From NCBI GenBank assembly GCA_014338005.1, contig QUBZ01000018.1:1-54509 (forward strand): a DNA stretch of 54,509 nucleotides. Reading direction: 5' to 3'. The stretch's first letter is position 1, and the number at the start of each line of letters is the position of its first letter. The notes beneath the pieces were generated by a model. It had not been told where the DNA came from. It searched no databases and was given only the letters and a program-made list of their open reading frames with translations. The position numbers and the translations under genes are program-made. This stretch comes from Chloroflexota bacterium (lineage in GTDB: Bacteria > Chloroflexota > Anaerolineae > Aggregatilineales > Phototrophicaceae). Positions 25,953 through 33,306 of this stretch are shown here, one piece after another.

Positions 25953-26129
25953 ATGGAGCTGGATGAGCTAAAACGCCGCGAACAAAACCGGCGGCGCTGG
26001 TGGCGCGTGGGGGCAGGCATCATGTTCGTACTGGCCGTCCTGCTCGCCATCGGCCAGGTACAGTATTTGCAGCAGGAGGCCGCCGTTTTCGCCACCCAGA
26101 CAGCCCAGGCCGCGCCGACGCTGCCCTGA
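25953..26129 (+). CDS. 58-residue single-pass membrane protein
   Basis: A short frame from the ATG at 25953 to the TGA at 26127, with an AGGGGG site upstream (TAAGGGGGATTGAACA). It begins with a charged stretch (MELDELKRREQNRRRWWR), followed by one hydrophobic helix (VGAGIMFVLAVLLAIGQV) and a short Gln/Ala/Thr tail. The positive residues before the helix predict an N-in topology. It fits tightly between the amidohydrolase and the acyl-CoA dehydrogenase genes on the same strand (13 bp and 23 bp gaps), which supports it being real. No family recognised. Confidence 0.65.
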   Translation: MELDELKRREQNRRRWWRVGAGIMFVLAVLLAIGQVQYLQQEAAVFATQTAQAAPTLP

Positions 26130-26152
26130 AGGGATGCCGTGAGGAAACGCTT

Positions 26153-27307
26153 TTGTCCGAACCGATTTTAAACCCCACTCTTAATCTGGCCCGGCAGTTG
26201 GCCGGGCAGTTTGCGATCCGCGCCGACCAGGCCGACCGGAAGGGCGAACTGCCGCCGGAGGATGTGCGCGCGCTGGTTGAATCCGGCTATTTAACCCTCA
26301 GCATCCCGCGTGTTTACGGCGGCCAGGAACTTTCGCTGCGGGAATGTACCGCCGCCCAGCTTGAGCTGGCGCAGGGCAGCGCCGCCTCCGCCCTGGTGGC
26401 GGCCATGCAGCTTCACGTGTTCGGCAGCGCGCGGGAAAACCGCCCCTGGCCGGAAGCCGCTTTTGAGCGGCTGTGTCGCATCGCCACCGACGGCGGCTTA
26501 ATCAACGCGGTCGCCAGCGAACCGGCGCTGGGCAGCCCTTCGCGGGGCGGCGCGTTCGCCACCACCGCCGCGCCGCACCCGGACGGCTGGCGCATCAACG
26601 GTCAAAAAACCTGGATCACCGGCGGAAAACACCTGACGCACCTGCTGGTTAAACTCAACATCGAGGATGACCCGGCGGCGGTGCTGGTTCCAAACCACGC
26701 GCCGGGCGTGGTCTGGATCGAAACCTGGCGGCAGTCCCTCAGCCTGCGCGCCAGCGACAGCCACGACGTTTGTTTTGACGATGTAATCGTGCCGTTTGAC
26801 CACCTGCTGGAGCGCGGCGCGCACCCGGAGCGCCCGCCGGACGCCTGGTTCGTCATCCTGGTCGCTTCGGTGTACCTGGGCGCGGCTCTGGCGGCGCGAG
26901 ATGCCGTCATCGCCTATGCGCTGGAGCGCGTGCCGACGGCGCTGGGGCGCCCGATTGCCACCCTGCCCGGCATCCAGCGGCAGATCGGGGAAATAGACCT
27001 GGCGCTGCAAAATGCCCGCAGCTTTTTGCTGGAAGCGGCGGCGGGCTGGGGCGGCGACGCTGAGTCCCGGCGGCGGTGGTTCCCGCGCATCGTGGCCGCC
27101 AAAGTCCTCGCCACCGAAACCGCCGCCAGCGTGACCGAAAAGGCGCTGCGGATCGCGGGCGGGGCCGGCATCACCCATGCGCTGCCGCTGGAACGTTTTT
27201 TCCGCGACACCCGCGCCGGGTTAATGCACCCGCCGTCCGGCGACGGGGCTTTAGAGATGATCGGCAAACACGCGATTGAACAGGCGAAAGGGAACGCCGA
27301 TGGATAA
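26153..27307 (+). CDS. Acyl-CoA dehydrogenase family flavoprotein
   Basis: 384 residues from a TTG at 26153, chosen because GAGGAAA lies 5 bp upstream and the product then starts as the family does. The three-domain acyl-CoA dehydrogenase fold is visible: a helical N-domain (ADRKGELPPEDVRALVESGYLTLSIPRVYGG), a beta domain with FAD/substrate segments (NGQKTWITGGKHLTHLLV, about residues 150-167; SHDVCFDDVIVPFD), and a helical C-domain ending GGAGITHALPLERFFRDTRAGLMHPPSGDGALEMIG. The position of the catalytic base is variable in this family and I cannot assign it. It could oxidise an acyl-CoA or be one of the FMN-type relatives acting on other substrates. It overlaps the next gene by 8 bp. Confidence 0.9.
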   Translation: MSEPILNPTLNLARQLAGQFAIRADQADRKGELPPEDVRALVESGYLTLSIPRVYGGQELSLRECTAAQLELAQGSAASALVAAMQLHVFGSARENRPWPEAAFERLCRIATDGGLINAVASEPALGSPSRGGAFATTAAPHPDGWRINGQKTWITGGKHLTHLLVKLNIEDDPAAVLVPNHAPGVVWIETWRQSLSLRASDSHDVCFDDVIVPFDHLLERGAHPERPPDAWFVILVASVYLGAALAARDAVIAYALERVPTALGRPIATLPGIQRQIGEIDLALQNARSFLLEAAAGWGGDAESRRRWFPRIVAAKVLATETAASVTEKALRIAGGAGITHALPLERFFRDTRAGLMHPPSGDGALEMIGKHAIEQAKGNADG

Positions 27308-27770
27308 ACCGCCGCCCGGCGACCTGGCGGCGCTGGAAACCCTGATTGAGGGCTGGCTGGCGCGCGCCCAGGACGCCGCCGACAAAGCCCAGAATTTGAG
27401 CCGCATTGGCGCCAACCGGGCGGAGTTTTACCGGGGACAGGCCGAGGCGTACCGCAGCGCCGCCGCCGAACTGCGCGACCTGCTGGCGGGCGAGTCCGGC
27501 GATCTCCAGGCCGCGCCGGTCGAATACGCCCAGGTGACCTTGGACACGGCGCAGACGGTGTTGAAGCTGGCCGGGCTTTCCACCGCCGAACTGCGCGCCC
27601 ACCCCGACCGCACCTTCAGCATCCTGTTTCTGCCGCTGCAATATCGCTCGACCGGCGAAGTGGCAGAAAAACTGCTGGACGTGGCCGACGTGGAAATTCT
27701 GGACTCTGGCCGCCTGCCCAATACCAACAAGTCGTTCGTGGACTTCGCCTTTAAGTCGCCCCCGGTGTAA
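27300..27770 (+). CDS. Conserved-looking helical protein of unknown function
   Basis: 156 residues from the ATG at 27300, overlapping the end of the acyl-CoA dehydrogenase gene by 8 bp, so the two are coupled. The N-terminal half is a long Ala-rich amphipathic helix pair (LIEGWLARAQDAADKAQNLS, FYRGQAEAYRSAAAELRDLL) suited to a coiled coil. The C-terminal half is mixed (FSILFLPLQYRSTGEVAEKL). Nothing catalytic is seen and no signal peptide is present. I do not recognise the family. Confidence 0.6.
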   Translation: MDKPPPGDLAALETLIEGWLARAQDAADKAQNLSRIGANRAEFYRGQAEAYRSAAAELRDLLAGESGDLQAAPVEYAQVTLDTAQTVLKLAGLSTAELRAHPDRTFSILFLPLQYRSTGEVAEKLLDVADVEILDSGRLPNTNKSFVDFAFKSPPV

Positions 27771-27775
27771 ACCTG

Positions 27776-27913
27776 TTATGCCGGCGCGCGGCGCGCCCAC
27801 AGGAAATCCCTCACCACTGTGATGAAACGCTCGAACCGGTCGCACATCAGGAAATGCCCGGCATCCTCAAAATGGACGTGCCGGCCTTCGCGCCAGTCAA
27901 CCTGGGGCGCACA
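27776..27913 (-). pseudogene. C-terminal remnant of an alpha/beta hydrolase gene
   Basis: The minus strand reads VDWREGRHVHFEDAGHFLM followed by CDRFERFITVVRDFLW and a stop at 27776. This is the classic end of an alpha/beta hydrolase: the catalytic His in the DAGHF turn and the last helix before the C-terminus. The frame begins abruptly near 27913 without any start or the preceding ~200 residues, at the edge of the region that leads into the arsenic cluster. It is a truncated relic. Confidence 0.7.
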
Positions 27914-28022
27914 ACGGCGGTGAGGCTGTATCCGTTAGGGGCGCGTGAAGCGAGCCGCACTCCGAATCTTTTCCCCTTCTCGCGCAGCGCGCGAGCCGCG
28001 CATGTATAAGGAGATTGCCATC
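27914..28022. other. Junction region with a CTCGCGC/GCGCGAG hairpin
   Basis: Non-coding stretch between two gene remnants. It holds a 7-bp perfect hairpin, CTCGCGC (27979-27985) and GCGCGAG (27989-27995) with a 3-nt loop, and two near copies of GCGAGCCGC. It may mark a recombination junction. Confidence 0.4.
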
Positions 28023-28121
28023 ATGACTGCCTCTGGCGTCGTTCGCTGCGCCTGCCGGATGGAGTCGCCGTTTGAGCCGGAAAAAGCCGCCGCGTTTATG
28101 GCAGCCGATATGTCCGCCGGG
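28023..28121 (+). pseudogene. Possible N-terminal remnant of a RuBisCO-like protein gene
   Basis: An ATG at 28023 with AAGGAG 9 bp upstream opens a frame reading MTASGVVRCACRMESPFEPE, then KAAAFMAADMSAG. The pattern (a strand ending in R-x-E, then a DPE/EPEKAAA helix and an x-S-x-G turn) resembles the N-terminal domain of RuBisCO-like proteins, where the conserved continuation would be T-F/W. Here the similarity stops at about 28121 and the sequence runs into the end of the ACR3 gene. The family call is tentative; that it is a start without a body is clearer. Confidence 0.35.
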
Positions 28122-28157
28122 GCGCGGTCGTGCGCTCCGGCCAGATCGAAATCGGTG

Positions 28158-29282
28158 TTAATCGCTGGCGCTCTTTTCCGGCTGCGGTTGGGCCGACCAG
28201 AGCGGGCTGTCGGAGTACAGCCTGCGCCCCAGCCACAGCGATACATACACCAGCCCCACCAGCACCGGCACTTCAACCAGCGGGCCGACGACAGTCGCCA
28301 GCGCCTCGCCGGATGCCAGACCAAAAACGGCAATCGCTACGGCGATAGCCAGCTCAAAATTGTTGCTGGCCGCCGTAAACGAAATGGTGGCCGTATCCGG
28401 GTAGGGGAATTTGAGCAGATAGGAAAGGCCGAACGAAACGACAAACATGATGACGAAATAAAACACCAGCGGCATCGCGATCCGCACCACATCCAGCGGT
28501 CTTTCCAGAATCACCTCGCCCTTGAGCGAAAACATGATGACGATGGTGAACAGCAGCCCGATGATGGCCGTCGGGCCAAGACGCGGCATGAAGCGGGTTT
28601 CGTACCATTCTTCGCCTTTGAGCCGCCCCAGGATCAGCCGCGTGAGAAAACCCGCTGCCAGCGGAACGCCCAGGAAGATCAGGACGCTTTTGGCGATGTC
28701 CCCCATCGAGACGTTAAGCGCCACCCCCTGCGCGCCCAACCAGCCGGGGACGATGGTGAGGTAGAAGTAACCAAGCACCGTATACATGACGATCTGGAAA
28801 AGAGAATTGATCGCCACCAGCACGGCGGCATACTCGTTATCCCCGCAGGCCAGCATATTCCAAATCAACACCATAGCGATACACCGCGCCAGACCGACGA
28901 TAATCAAACCGGTGCGGTATTCCGGGTGATCGGGCAGCATCAGCCAGGCCAGGACGAACATCAGCGCCGGGCCGATAATCCAGTTCAGCACAAGCGATGT
29001 ACCGGACATCTTCCAGTTGCTGACGATGCCGGGAATTTTGCCGTACTTGACCTTCGCCAGCACCGGGTACATCATCCACAGCAGCCCGATGGCGATAGGC
29101 AGCGAGACGGTATCCAATTTGACCGAATCCAGCGCCGGGGCCAGGTCGGGAAACACTTTTCCCAGGATGATGCCGACAGCCATCGCGGCAAAAATCCACA
29201 CCGGCAGGAAACGGTCAAGAACAGAGAGCTGGTGGAAAACGCCGCCGGGCTGCGCCGTAAGGGATTGAGATTGACTGACCAT
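28158..29282 (-). CDS. acr3: Arsenite efflux transporter ACR3
   Basis: 374 residues, about ten membrane helices, the ACR3 branch of the BART superfamily, which exports As(OH)3 using the proton gradient. Hallmarks seen: PVWIFAAMAVGIILGKVFPD (about residues 27-46), GLLWMMYPVLAKVKYGKI (about 66-83), and the essential Cys region GLARCIAMVLIWNMLACGDNEYAAVLVAINSLFQI (about 130-164), in which RCIAMV and the NxxACGDxE loop are diagnostic. The C-terminal SFTAASNNFELAIAVAIAVFG (about 310-330) is also typical. It is the last gene of the minus-strand ars cluster, 95 bp after the ferredoxin gene, with a hairpin between them. Confidence 0.96.
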   Translation of the reverse strand: MVSQSQSLTAQPGGVFHQLSVLDRFLPVWIFAAMAVGIILGKVFPDLAPALDSVKLDTVSLPIAIGLLWMMYPVLAKVKYGKIPGIVSNWKMSGTSLVLNWIIGPALMFVLAWLMLPDHPEYRTGLIIVGLARCIAMVLIWNMLACGDNEYAAVLVAINSLFQIVMYTVLGYFYLTIVPGWLGAQGVALNVSMGDIAKSVLIFLGVPLAAGFLTRLILGRLKGEEWYETRFMPRLGPTAIIGLLFTIVIMFSLKGEVILERPLDVVRIAMPLVFYFVIMFVVSFGLSYLLKFPYPDTATISFTAASNNFELAIAVAIAVFGLASGEALATVVGPLVEVPVLVGLVYVSLWLGRRLYSDSPLWSAQPQPEKSASD

Positions 29283-29351
29283 AGTTGATAACCTCTTTGC
29301 TCTGTTACATCAACCAGATGAGAATAATGCGCGCGATAGGGGAGCGCCACC

Positions 29352-29379
29352 GGGCGGCCACATTGGGCCGCCCCTACTA
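29352..29379. repeat. Dispersed GC-rich hairpin, copy 2
   Basis: Read on the minus strand it begins GTAGGGGCGGCCCAATGT, matching the copy at 13976-14002 with about two changes. GGGCGGCC (29352-29359) pairs with GGCCGCCC (29366-29373). It lies at the end of the ferredoxin gene, where it could slow or stop transcription before acr3. Confidence 0.65.
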
Positions 29380-29724
29380 TGATTGGTCTATGCGGTAAAT
29401 AGCCTGATTTTCGCGCAGTTTGTCCTTGCTCTCGCGCAGGATTTTTCTGTCGCGGATGATTTGTTGAATGTAACCACGCGACGGAAACTCGATTGCCTCA
29501 CGCGGACAGATTGTGGCGCAGGTTGAGCAGCCCACCATACAGTTAAGCGGGTTTGCAACCACCGCTACATTGTGTTCATAATCGAACTGGTAGACCTGAC
29601 GCCCGCAGGAAGTCACGCACAGCCCGCAGCCGATACAGCGTTCAGCCACAATCGCTGGATTCCAGTGAATTTCTTCGCGGGGTATCCCGTGCCAGGGTTT
29701 GACCAATGTTTGCGAGTCGCTCAC
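29377..29724 (-). CDS. Ferredoxin with two [4Fe-4S] clusters in the ars cluster
   Basis: 115 residues. Two Cys sets are seen: CIGCGLCVTSC (CxxCxxCxxxC, about residues 31-41) and CMVGCSTCATIC (CxxxCxxCxxxC, about 62-73) followed by P. Eight Cys are therefore available for two clusters, and the protein is soluble with a charged helical C-terminus (RDRKILRESKDKLREN). It lies 22 bp after the permease gene on the same strand and so should be co-expressed with arsenic genes. What it reduces is unknown; with no arsC in the cluster, an arsenic-related reduction step fed by this ferredoxin is an idea, not a finding. Confidence 0.9.
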   Translation of the reverse strand: MSDSQTLVKPWHGIPREEIHWNPAIVAERCIGCGLCVTSCGRQVYQFDYEHNVAVVANPLNCMVGCSTCATICPREAIEFPSRGYIQQIIRDRKILRESKDKLRENQAIYRIDQS

Positions 29725-29746
29725 GCCGATTTGCCTTTCTTTAAGC

Positions 29747-31057
29747 TCACACCTGGGCTAAAAACAGCCCGAACAGATAGCCGGCCAGCGTGCTGAAGAC
29801 CGCCACCAGGCCGACGTAAGCTGCCGTTTTGCGCCGCCCCAGGATTTTGCCCGTCACCAGGATGCTTTGCAGGCTCAGTTCCGGGTCGGACAGCAGGTAG
29901 GCCAGCAGCGGGCCGCGATTCATGCCCAGGTCAAGGAACATGCGCGCAATCGGCACTTCGACCAGGGTGGGGAAGTACATGAACACGCCGAACGTCACCG
30001 CCAGCAGGTTCGCCCCGATGGTGTTCTGCCCGGCCAGCGTCCGAATCCAGTCCTCCGGGATGAGCGCGCGCACCACACCCGCCGCAAAAACGCCCACAAT
30101 CAGCAGCGGGAAAATCTGCTTGACGAAACGCCAGGTTTCCGCCAGCCAGCCGGCCAGTTCGTCGCGTTCCAGGTGGCGCGCCGCCACATAGACGATGGCC
30201 GCCAGCAGCAGGGCTTCGGCCACAAAACGCCCGGTGAAATGAATGACGATGCTGCCGCTTTCGGTGGCCGGGGCGGCCAGCAGCAGCGTCAGCGCCACCA
30301 GCGCCAGCGAGGCCCACGTCCAGCGGTTGAAGCCGTTCAGCACGTCGTTCAGGCCTTTCCAGGCCACCGGCGCGATAATAACCAGCAGCACGATCAGCAG
30401 CGCGCCCTGGAACGTCAGGTTCAGCGCGTCCAGCGCCGGCTGCACCGGCACATCCACCGGCAGCCGCACGGTGAACAGCGTCCCCGTCAGCAGGTCTATT
30501 TGCAGCGTCCCGGCCACCAGGACGGCCAGCAGCAGGACGAAGAAAACCCACAGCGCCGGGCGCATGGCGGTGTCATCCTGGAACAAATCCGATGACACCG
30601 GCGCGGCCTGCGGCTGTTTAAACAGCGCCGCCATGATGAGGCCGATGAGAATGCCGAAAGCGATGGACAGGACGATACGCGCCAGCGCAATATCCATGCC
30701 GATGGCCGCGCCTGTATAGCTGATCGCCAGGATATTCACCGCCGGGCCGACGAACAGGAAGGTGATGGCCGGGCCAAGCCCCGCGCCGCGCTTCCAGATG
30801 CCGGCGAACAGCGGCAGGATGGTGCAGGAACACACCGCCAGCAAAAAGCCGCCCGCCGCTGCCGCCGGGTAGCTGATGTATTTGGGCGTGCGCGGGCCAA
30901 GATAGCGGGTGATGACGCCTTTCGGCATCAGCCCGCTGAGGTAGCCGGCTATGAAAAAAGCCGGCACCAGGCACAGCAGGACATGAGCGGCCAGGTAATC
31001 CAGCAGTCCCATCCACCCGGCCTGAAGCAGCTGAACAATGTAATCGCCAACTGGCAT
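29747..31057 (-). CDS. YraQ/ArsP-type permease (DUF318 family)
   Basis: About 436 residues from the ATG at 31057 (AGGGGA 7-8 bp upstream); a GTG at 31078 would add seven. About ten membrane helices form two inverted halves. The first half carries FFIAGYLSGLMPKGVITRYLG, then the family signature GGFLLAVCSCTILPLFAGIWKRG (about residues 69-91) with the Cys-Ser-Cys thought to bind the substrate, and FLFVGPAVNILAISYT. The second half has FAAGVVRALIPEDWI and FPTLVEVPIARMFLDLGM. Relatives include ArsP, an exporter of trivalent organoarsenicals, and uncharacterised permeases. Between arsR/thioredoxin-like and ferredoxin/acr3, an arsenic export role is likely. Confidence 0.85.
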   Translation of the reverse strand: MPVGDYIVQLLQAGWMGLLDYLAAHVLLCLVPAFFIAGYLSGLMPKGVITRYLGPRTPKYISYPAAAAGGFLLAVCSCTILPLFAGIWKRGAGLGPAITFLFVGPAVNILAISYTGAAIGMDIALARIVLSIAFGILIGLIMAALFKQPQAAPVSSDLFQDDTAMRPALWVFFVLLLAVLVAGTLQIDLLTGTLFTVRLPVDVPVQPALDALNLTFQGALLIVLLVIIAPVAWKGLNDVLNGFNRWTWASLALVALTLLLAAPATESGSIVIHFTGRFVAEALLLAAIVYVAARHLERDELAGWLAETWRFVKQIFPLLIVGVFAAGVVRALIPEDWIRTLAGQNTIGANLLAVTFGVFMYFPTLVEVPIARMFLDLGMNRGPLLAYLLSDPELSLQSILVTGKILGRRKTAAYVGLVAVFSTLAGYLFGLFLAQV

Positions 31058-31134
31058 GATGTTTTCCCCTACATTCACTTTCCTGAATATGCCGGCTCAC
31101 AGAAAACCCCGGTTTTCCGCCGGGGTTGTTCGGC

Positions 31135-31383
31135 CTATGCCATTTCGGCTTCCCGCGCCCAGTCCATGATCTGCTGGCGTTTGGGGATACGCCCGGCAGA
31201 CACCACCTTCTCGTTGATGACCAACCCCGGCGTGCTGAGGATGTTGTAAGCCATGATGTCGCTCATTTCGGTGACTTTGGTCAGTTCGTAGGGGATGCCG
31301 GCCTCGTCCAGCGCGGCGCGTGCCTCGGCTTCCAGGCGTTTGCAGTTGGAACAGCCCGAACCTAGAACTTTGACGTGAATCAT
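31135..31383 (-). CDS. Small thioredoxin-fold protein (redox-active disulfide protein 2 type)
   Basis: 82 residues, a minimal thioredoxin fold of the kind found beside YraQ/ArsP permeases. The active site is GSGCSNCKRLEAEARAAL (CxxC at about residues 10-13), followed by YELTKVTEMSDIMAYNILSTPGLVINEKVVSAGRIP, in which the cis-Pro of STPGLV is kept. It starts at an ATG whose first bases overlap the arsR stop (ATGA), so the two are translationally coupled. It may reduce or bind thiol-reactive arsenic or deliver it to the permease; that is inference from context. Confidence 0.9.
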   Translation of the reverse strand: MIHVKVLGSGCSNCKRLEAEARAALDEAGIPYELTKVTEMSDIMAYNILSTPGLVINEKVVSAGRIPKRQQIMDWAREAEMA

Positions 31384-31736
31384 GTGTGCTGACCTCCTGA
31401 TACGTTCGCCTCGGCCACTGCCGCCGGCAAACGCGAATCCGAACAAAACAACGGTACGGGGACAGGCCTTTCGCCCAACACGCTTGCCAGGACGGCTTCC
31501 GTTACCGGGCTGACCAGACGGTAAAACACCTGCAAACCCTCTTTGCGCGTTTCGACCAGGCCGGCCTCGCGCAGCACCATCAACTGCTGCGAGATGTAGG
31601 CCTGCCGTTTGCCCAGCGCGGCTTCGATCTGGCAGACGCAGATTTCGCCGCCGCGCAGCAGGTCGAGGATGTGCAGGCGAACCGGGTGCGCCAAGGCCCG
31701 AAAAACGAGCGCCAGGTCATCATACGTGTGGCTCAT
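31380..31736 (-). CDS. arsR: ArsR/SmtB-family arsenic-responsive repressor
   Basis: 118 residues with a winged helix at about 5-85: FRALAHPVRLHILDLLRGGEICVCQIEAALGKRQAYISQQLMVLREAGLVETRKEGLQVFYRL. The ICVCQ motif on the third helix (Cys at about 32 and 34) is the classical As(III)/Sb(III) site that releases the protein from DNA. The recognition helix is QAYISQQLMVLREAG. It is the first gene of the ars cluster. Its start is overlapped by the stop of the truncated methyltransferase frame, and a perfect inverted repeat 11 bp upstream is a good operator candidate, so autoregulation is expected. Confidence 0.96.
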   Translation of the reverse strand: MSHTYDDLALVFRALAHPVRLHILDLLRGGEICVCQIEAALGKRQAYISQQLMVLREAGLVETRKEGLQVFYRLVSPVTEAVLASVLGERPVPVPLFCSDSRLPAAVAEANVSGGQHT

Positions 31737-32296
31737 GGTGTCCCTTTATATTCAACATCTCGAATATAGATTACCTGCCGCAAAGCCTCGCGCCCAGTGC
31801 CATCCATCATATCCTGGTCGTGACAGGTGTTACATCGCCGACGGCAAACGGTAGGATACGCGCCGCATTCCTGGCAGGTTTTGTGCGGCGCGCGGATTTC
31901 AAAAAACTTCGTGCCTTTGGCCTGTTTGCTGTAAAATAGGATGCCGTAATGCGCCGGCAGCAGCGTTTTGCCGAGCGGCGTACTCATGGCATCCCAGGCA
32001 ATCCAGTGGCGGAAGTGCGCGTGTTTGTTCAGGATGGCGGCGTAATACGTCAGCCATTTGGGGATGTTATGCACCAGAATCGAGCCGGTAGGTTTGGTGA
32101 CGCGCACCAGTTCCACCAGCCACTTTTCGCACCAGGCCAGGTAATCATCCAACGATTTCTGGTCGTCATAAGTGGCATATTTTTTGTCCAGGTTAAAGGG
32201 CGGGTCGGCAAAACAGACATCTATGCTGTTGTCGGGGATGTCCGCCAGTTTTTCCAGGCAGTCGCCCAGGATTACCTGATCTACCCTTACACCCAC
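31733..32296 (-). pseudogene. Truncated beta-class DNA methyltransferase gene
   Basis: An open frame of 187 residues from a GTG at 32296. It begins VDQVILGDCLEKLADIPDNS, then motif IV FADPPFNLDKKY (about residues 29-40), catalytic for N4-cytosine or N6-adenine methylation, and continues through WLVELVRVTKPTGSILVHNIPKW and a Cys-rich target-domain start (CQECGAYPTVCRRRC). In beta-class enzymes the SAM-binding motifs X and I (HPxQKP and DxFxGxGT) come after this region; here they are absent, and the frame ends inside the arsR promoter. The last ~25 residues look like read-through of regulatory DNA. It cannot be a working methyltransferase alone. The ars block appears to have replaced its 3' half. 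Confidence 0.75.
31747..31768 (-). promoter_or_regulatory. Candidate ArsR operator
   Basis: Perfect inverted repeat TATATTC (31747-31753) and GAATATA (31762-31768) with an 8-bp spacer. It ends 11 bp before the arsR ATG and lies beside its AAGGGA ribosome site. It is a strikingly AT-rich island in GC-rich DNA, as known ArsR/SmtB operators are. It falls within the last codons of the broken methyltransferase frame. Confidence 0.7.
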
Positions 32297-32308
32297 ACGC
32301 TCACATCA

Positions 32309-32348
32309 CCTTTAGAACGGATGTCCTCCTGAACATCTATTCTAAAGG
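32309..32348. promoter_or_regulatory. 40-bp interrupted palindrome upstream of the methyltransferase remnant
   Basis: CCTTTAGAA (32309-32317) is the exact inverse of TTCTAAAGG (32340-32348), and inside it GATGT pairs with ACATC. The centre holds TCCTCCT, which on the minus strand is an AGGAGGA ribosome-site-like loop. It lies between the end of nadE and the start of the methyltransferase frame. It could be an operator, an attenuator or a nadE terminator; there is no T-run. Confidence 0.55.
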
Positions 32349-32454
32349 AACCCAATGGGGTGCCAAGTGGAGCCTTGATTGTCAAAGTTTTGCTGAACAA
32401 TCAGGCCTTTTGTTTTTCTTCCAACTCAGCACTTGCCAACTCGGCACTTTCCCC

Positions 32455-33306
32455 CTACCGGCCCGTCCAGTCGCGCAGGTAGAGGAAGTCGTGACCGATG
32501 GTGCGGCGGCTGAGTTTGGCGATGTTCGGCATGGTGCGTTTGTAATGGTTGGCCTTCACCCGCCGCCAGACGTTTTCCACGAAGGCGCGGTCGAAACCCT
32601 CCTCCGCCACTTCATCCACCGTAAAACGTTCGTCCACCAGCAGGAACAACACCTGATCTACGTCGTTGTAGGTAAAACCCAGCTCGCCTTCATCGGTCTG
32701 GCCTTCCCACAGGTCGGCGGACGGCGCTTTGTGGATGATAGCCGGCGGCACGCCCACCGCCGCCGCCAGCTGCCGCACCTGATATTTGTACAGGTCGGCA
32801 ATCGGCTGGAGCGCCACGCCGCTGTCGCCGTAAATGGTGCTGTAACCAAGCAGAAATTCGGTCTTGTTGCTCGTCCCCATCACCAGCCCGCCCCAGGCCG
32901 CCGACTGGTCGTACAGCACGATCATACGCAGCCGTGCCAGGATGTTGCCCTGGCGAATCCGGTTCATGTCCGGGAACTGATTGATGAGCGGGTCGGCCAT
33001 GTCGGTGATCGGCACGGTCAGGCTGGGCAGCCCCAGGTCTTGAATGACCGCTTCGGCGTCCAGCAGGCTGGCTTCGGACGACGCGCGGTAGGGCATCCGC
33101 ACCGCCAGCACGTTTTCTGCGCCCAGCGCCTCGGCGGATAGGTAAGCCGACAGCGCCGAGTCAATGCCGCCGGACAGGCCGATGATGGCGCGTTTCATGC
33201 CGGCTTTGGCGATCTGATCGCTGATGAAGCCGGTGAGCATTTTACGGGCGATGCCGGTGTTGATGTCCAGGCGGTGCAGGATGTTAGATGGCGTGCTGGT
33301 GGTCAT
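32455..33306 (-). CDS. nadE: NAD+ synthetase, ammonia-dependent form
   Basis: 283 residues, the length of the synthetase domain alone, without the fused glutaminase of the long form. It makes NAD+ from deamido-NAD+, ATP and ammonia. Seen: the P-loop IIGLSGGIDSALSAYL (about residues 41-56), the PYRASSE loop (about 73-79), VMGTSNKTEFLLGYSTIYGDSGVALQPIADLYKYQVRQLA (about 140-180), which holds the deamido-NAD site, and the C-terminal KAPSADLWEGQTDEGELGFTY. Start: ATG with AGGAGAAA upstream. A separate nitrilase-fold amidase of the NadE glutaminase type occurs 4 kb away on the same strand. Confidence 0.96.
   Translation of the reverse strand: MTTSTPSNILHRLDINTGIARKMLTGFISDQIAKAGMKRAIIGLSGGIDSALSAYLSAEALGAENVLAVRMPYRASSEASLLDAEAVIQDLGLPSLTVPITDMADPLINQFPDMNRIRQGNILARLRMIVLYDQSAAWGGLVMGTSNKTEFLLGYSTIYGDSGVALQPIADLYKYQVRQLAAAVGVPPAIIHKAPSADLWEGQTDEGELGFTYNDVDQVLFLLVDERFTVDEVAEEGFDRAFVENVWRRVKANHYKRTMPNIAKLSRRTIGHDFLYLRDWTGR

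Noticed and set aside
27945..29288. A 447-residue plus-strand frame across the acr3 region
   Set aside because: It is antisense to the well-conserved ACR3 transporter and has the His/Arg/Gln-rich composition of a shadow frame. Only its first ~33 residues (28023-28121) look like a real gene start.
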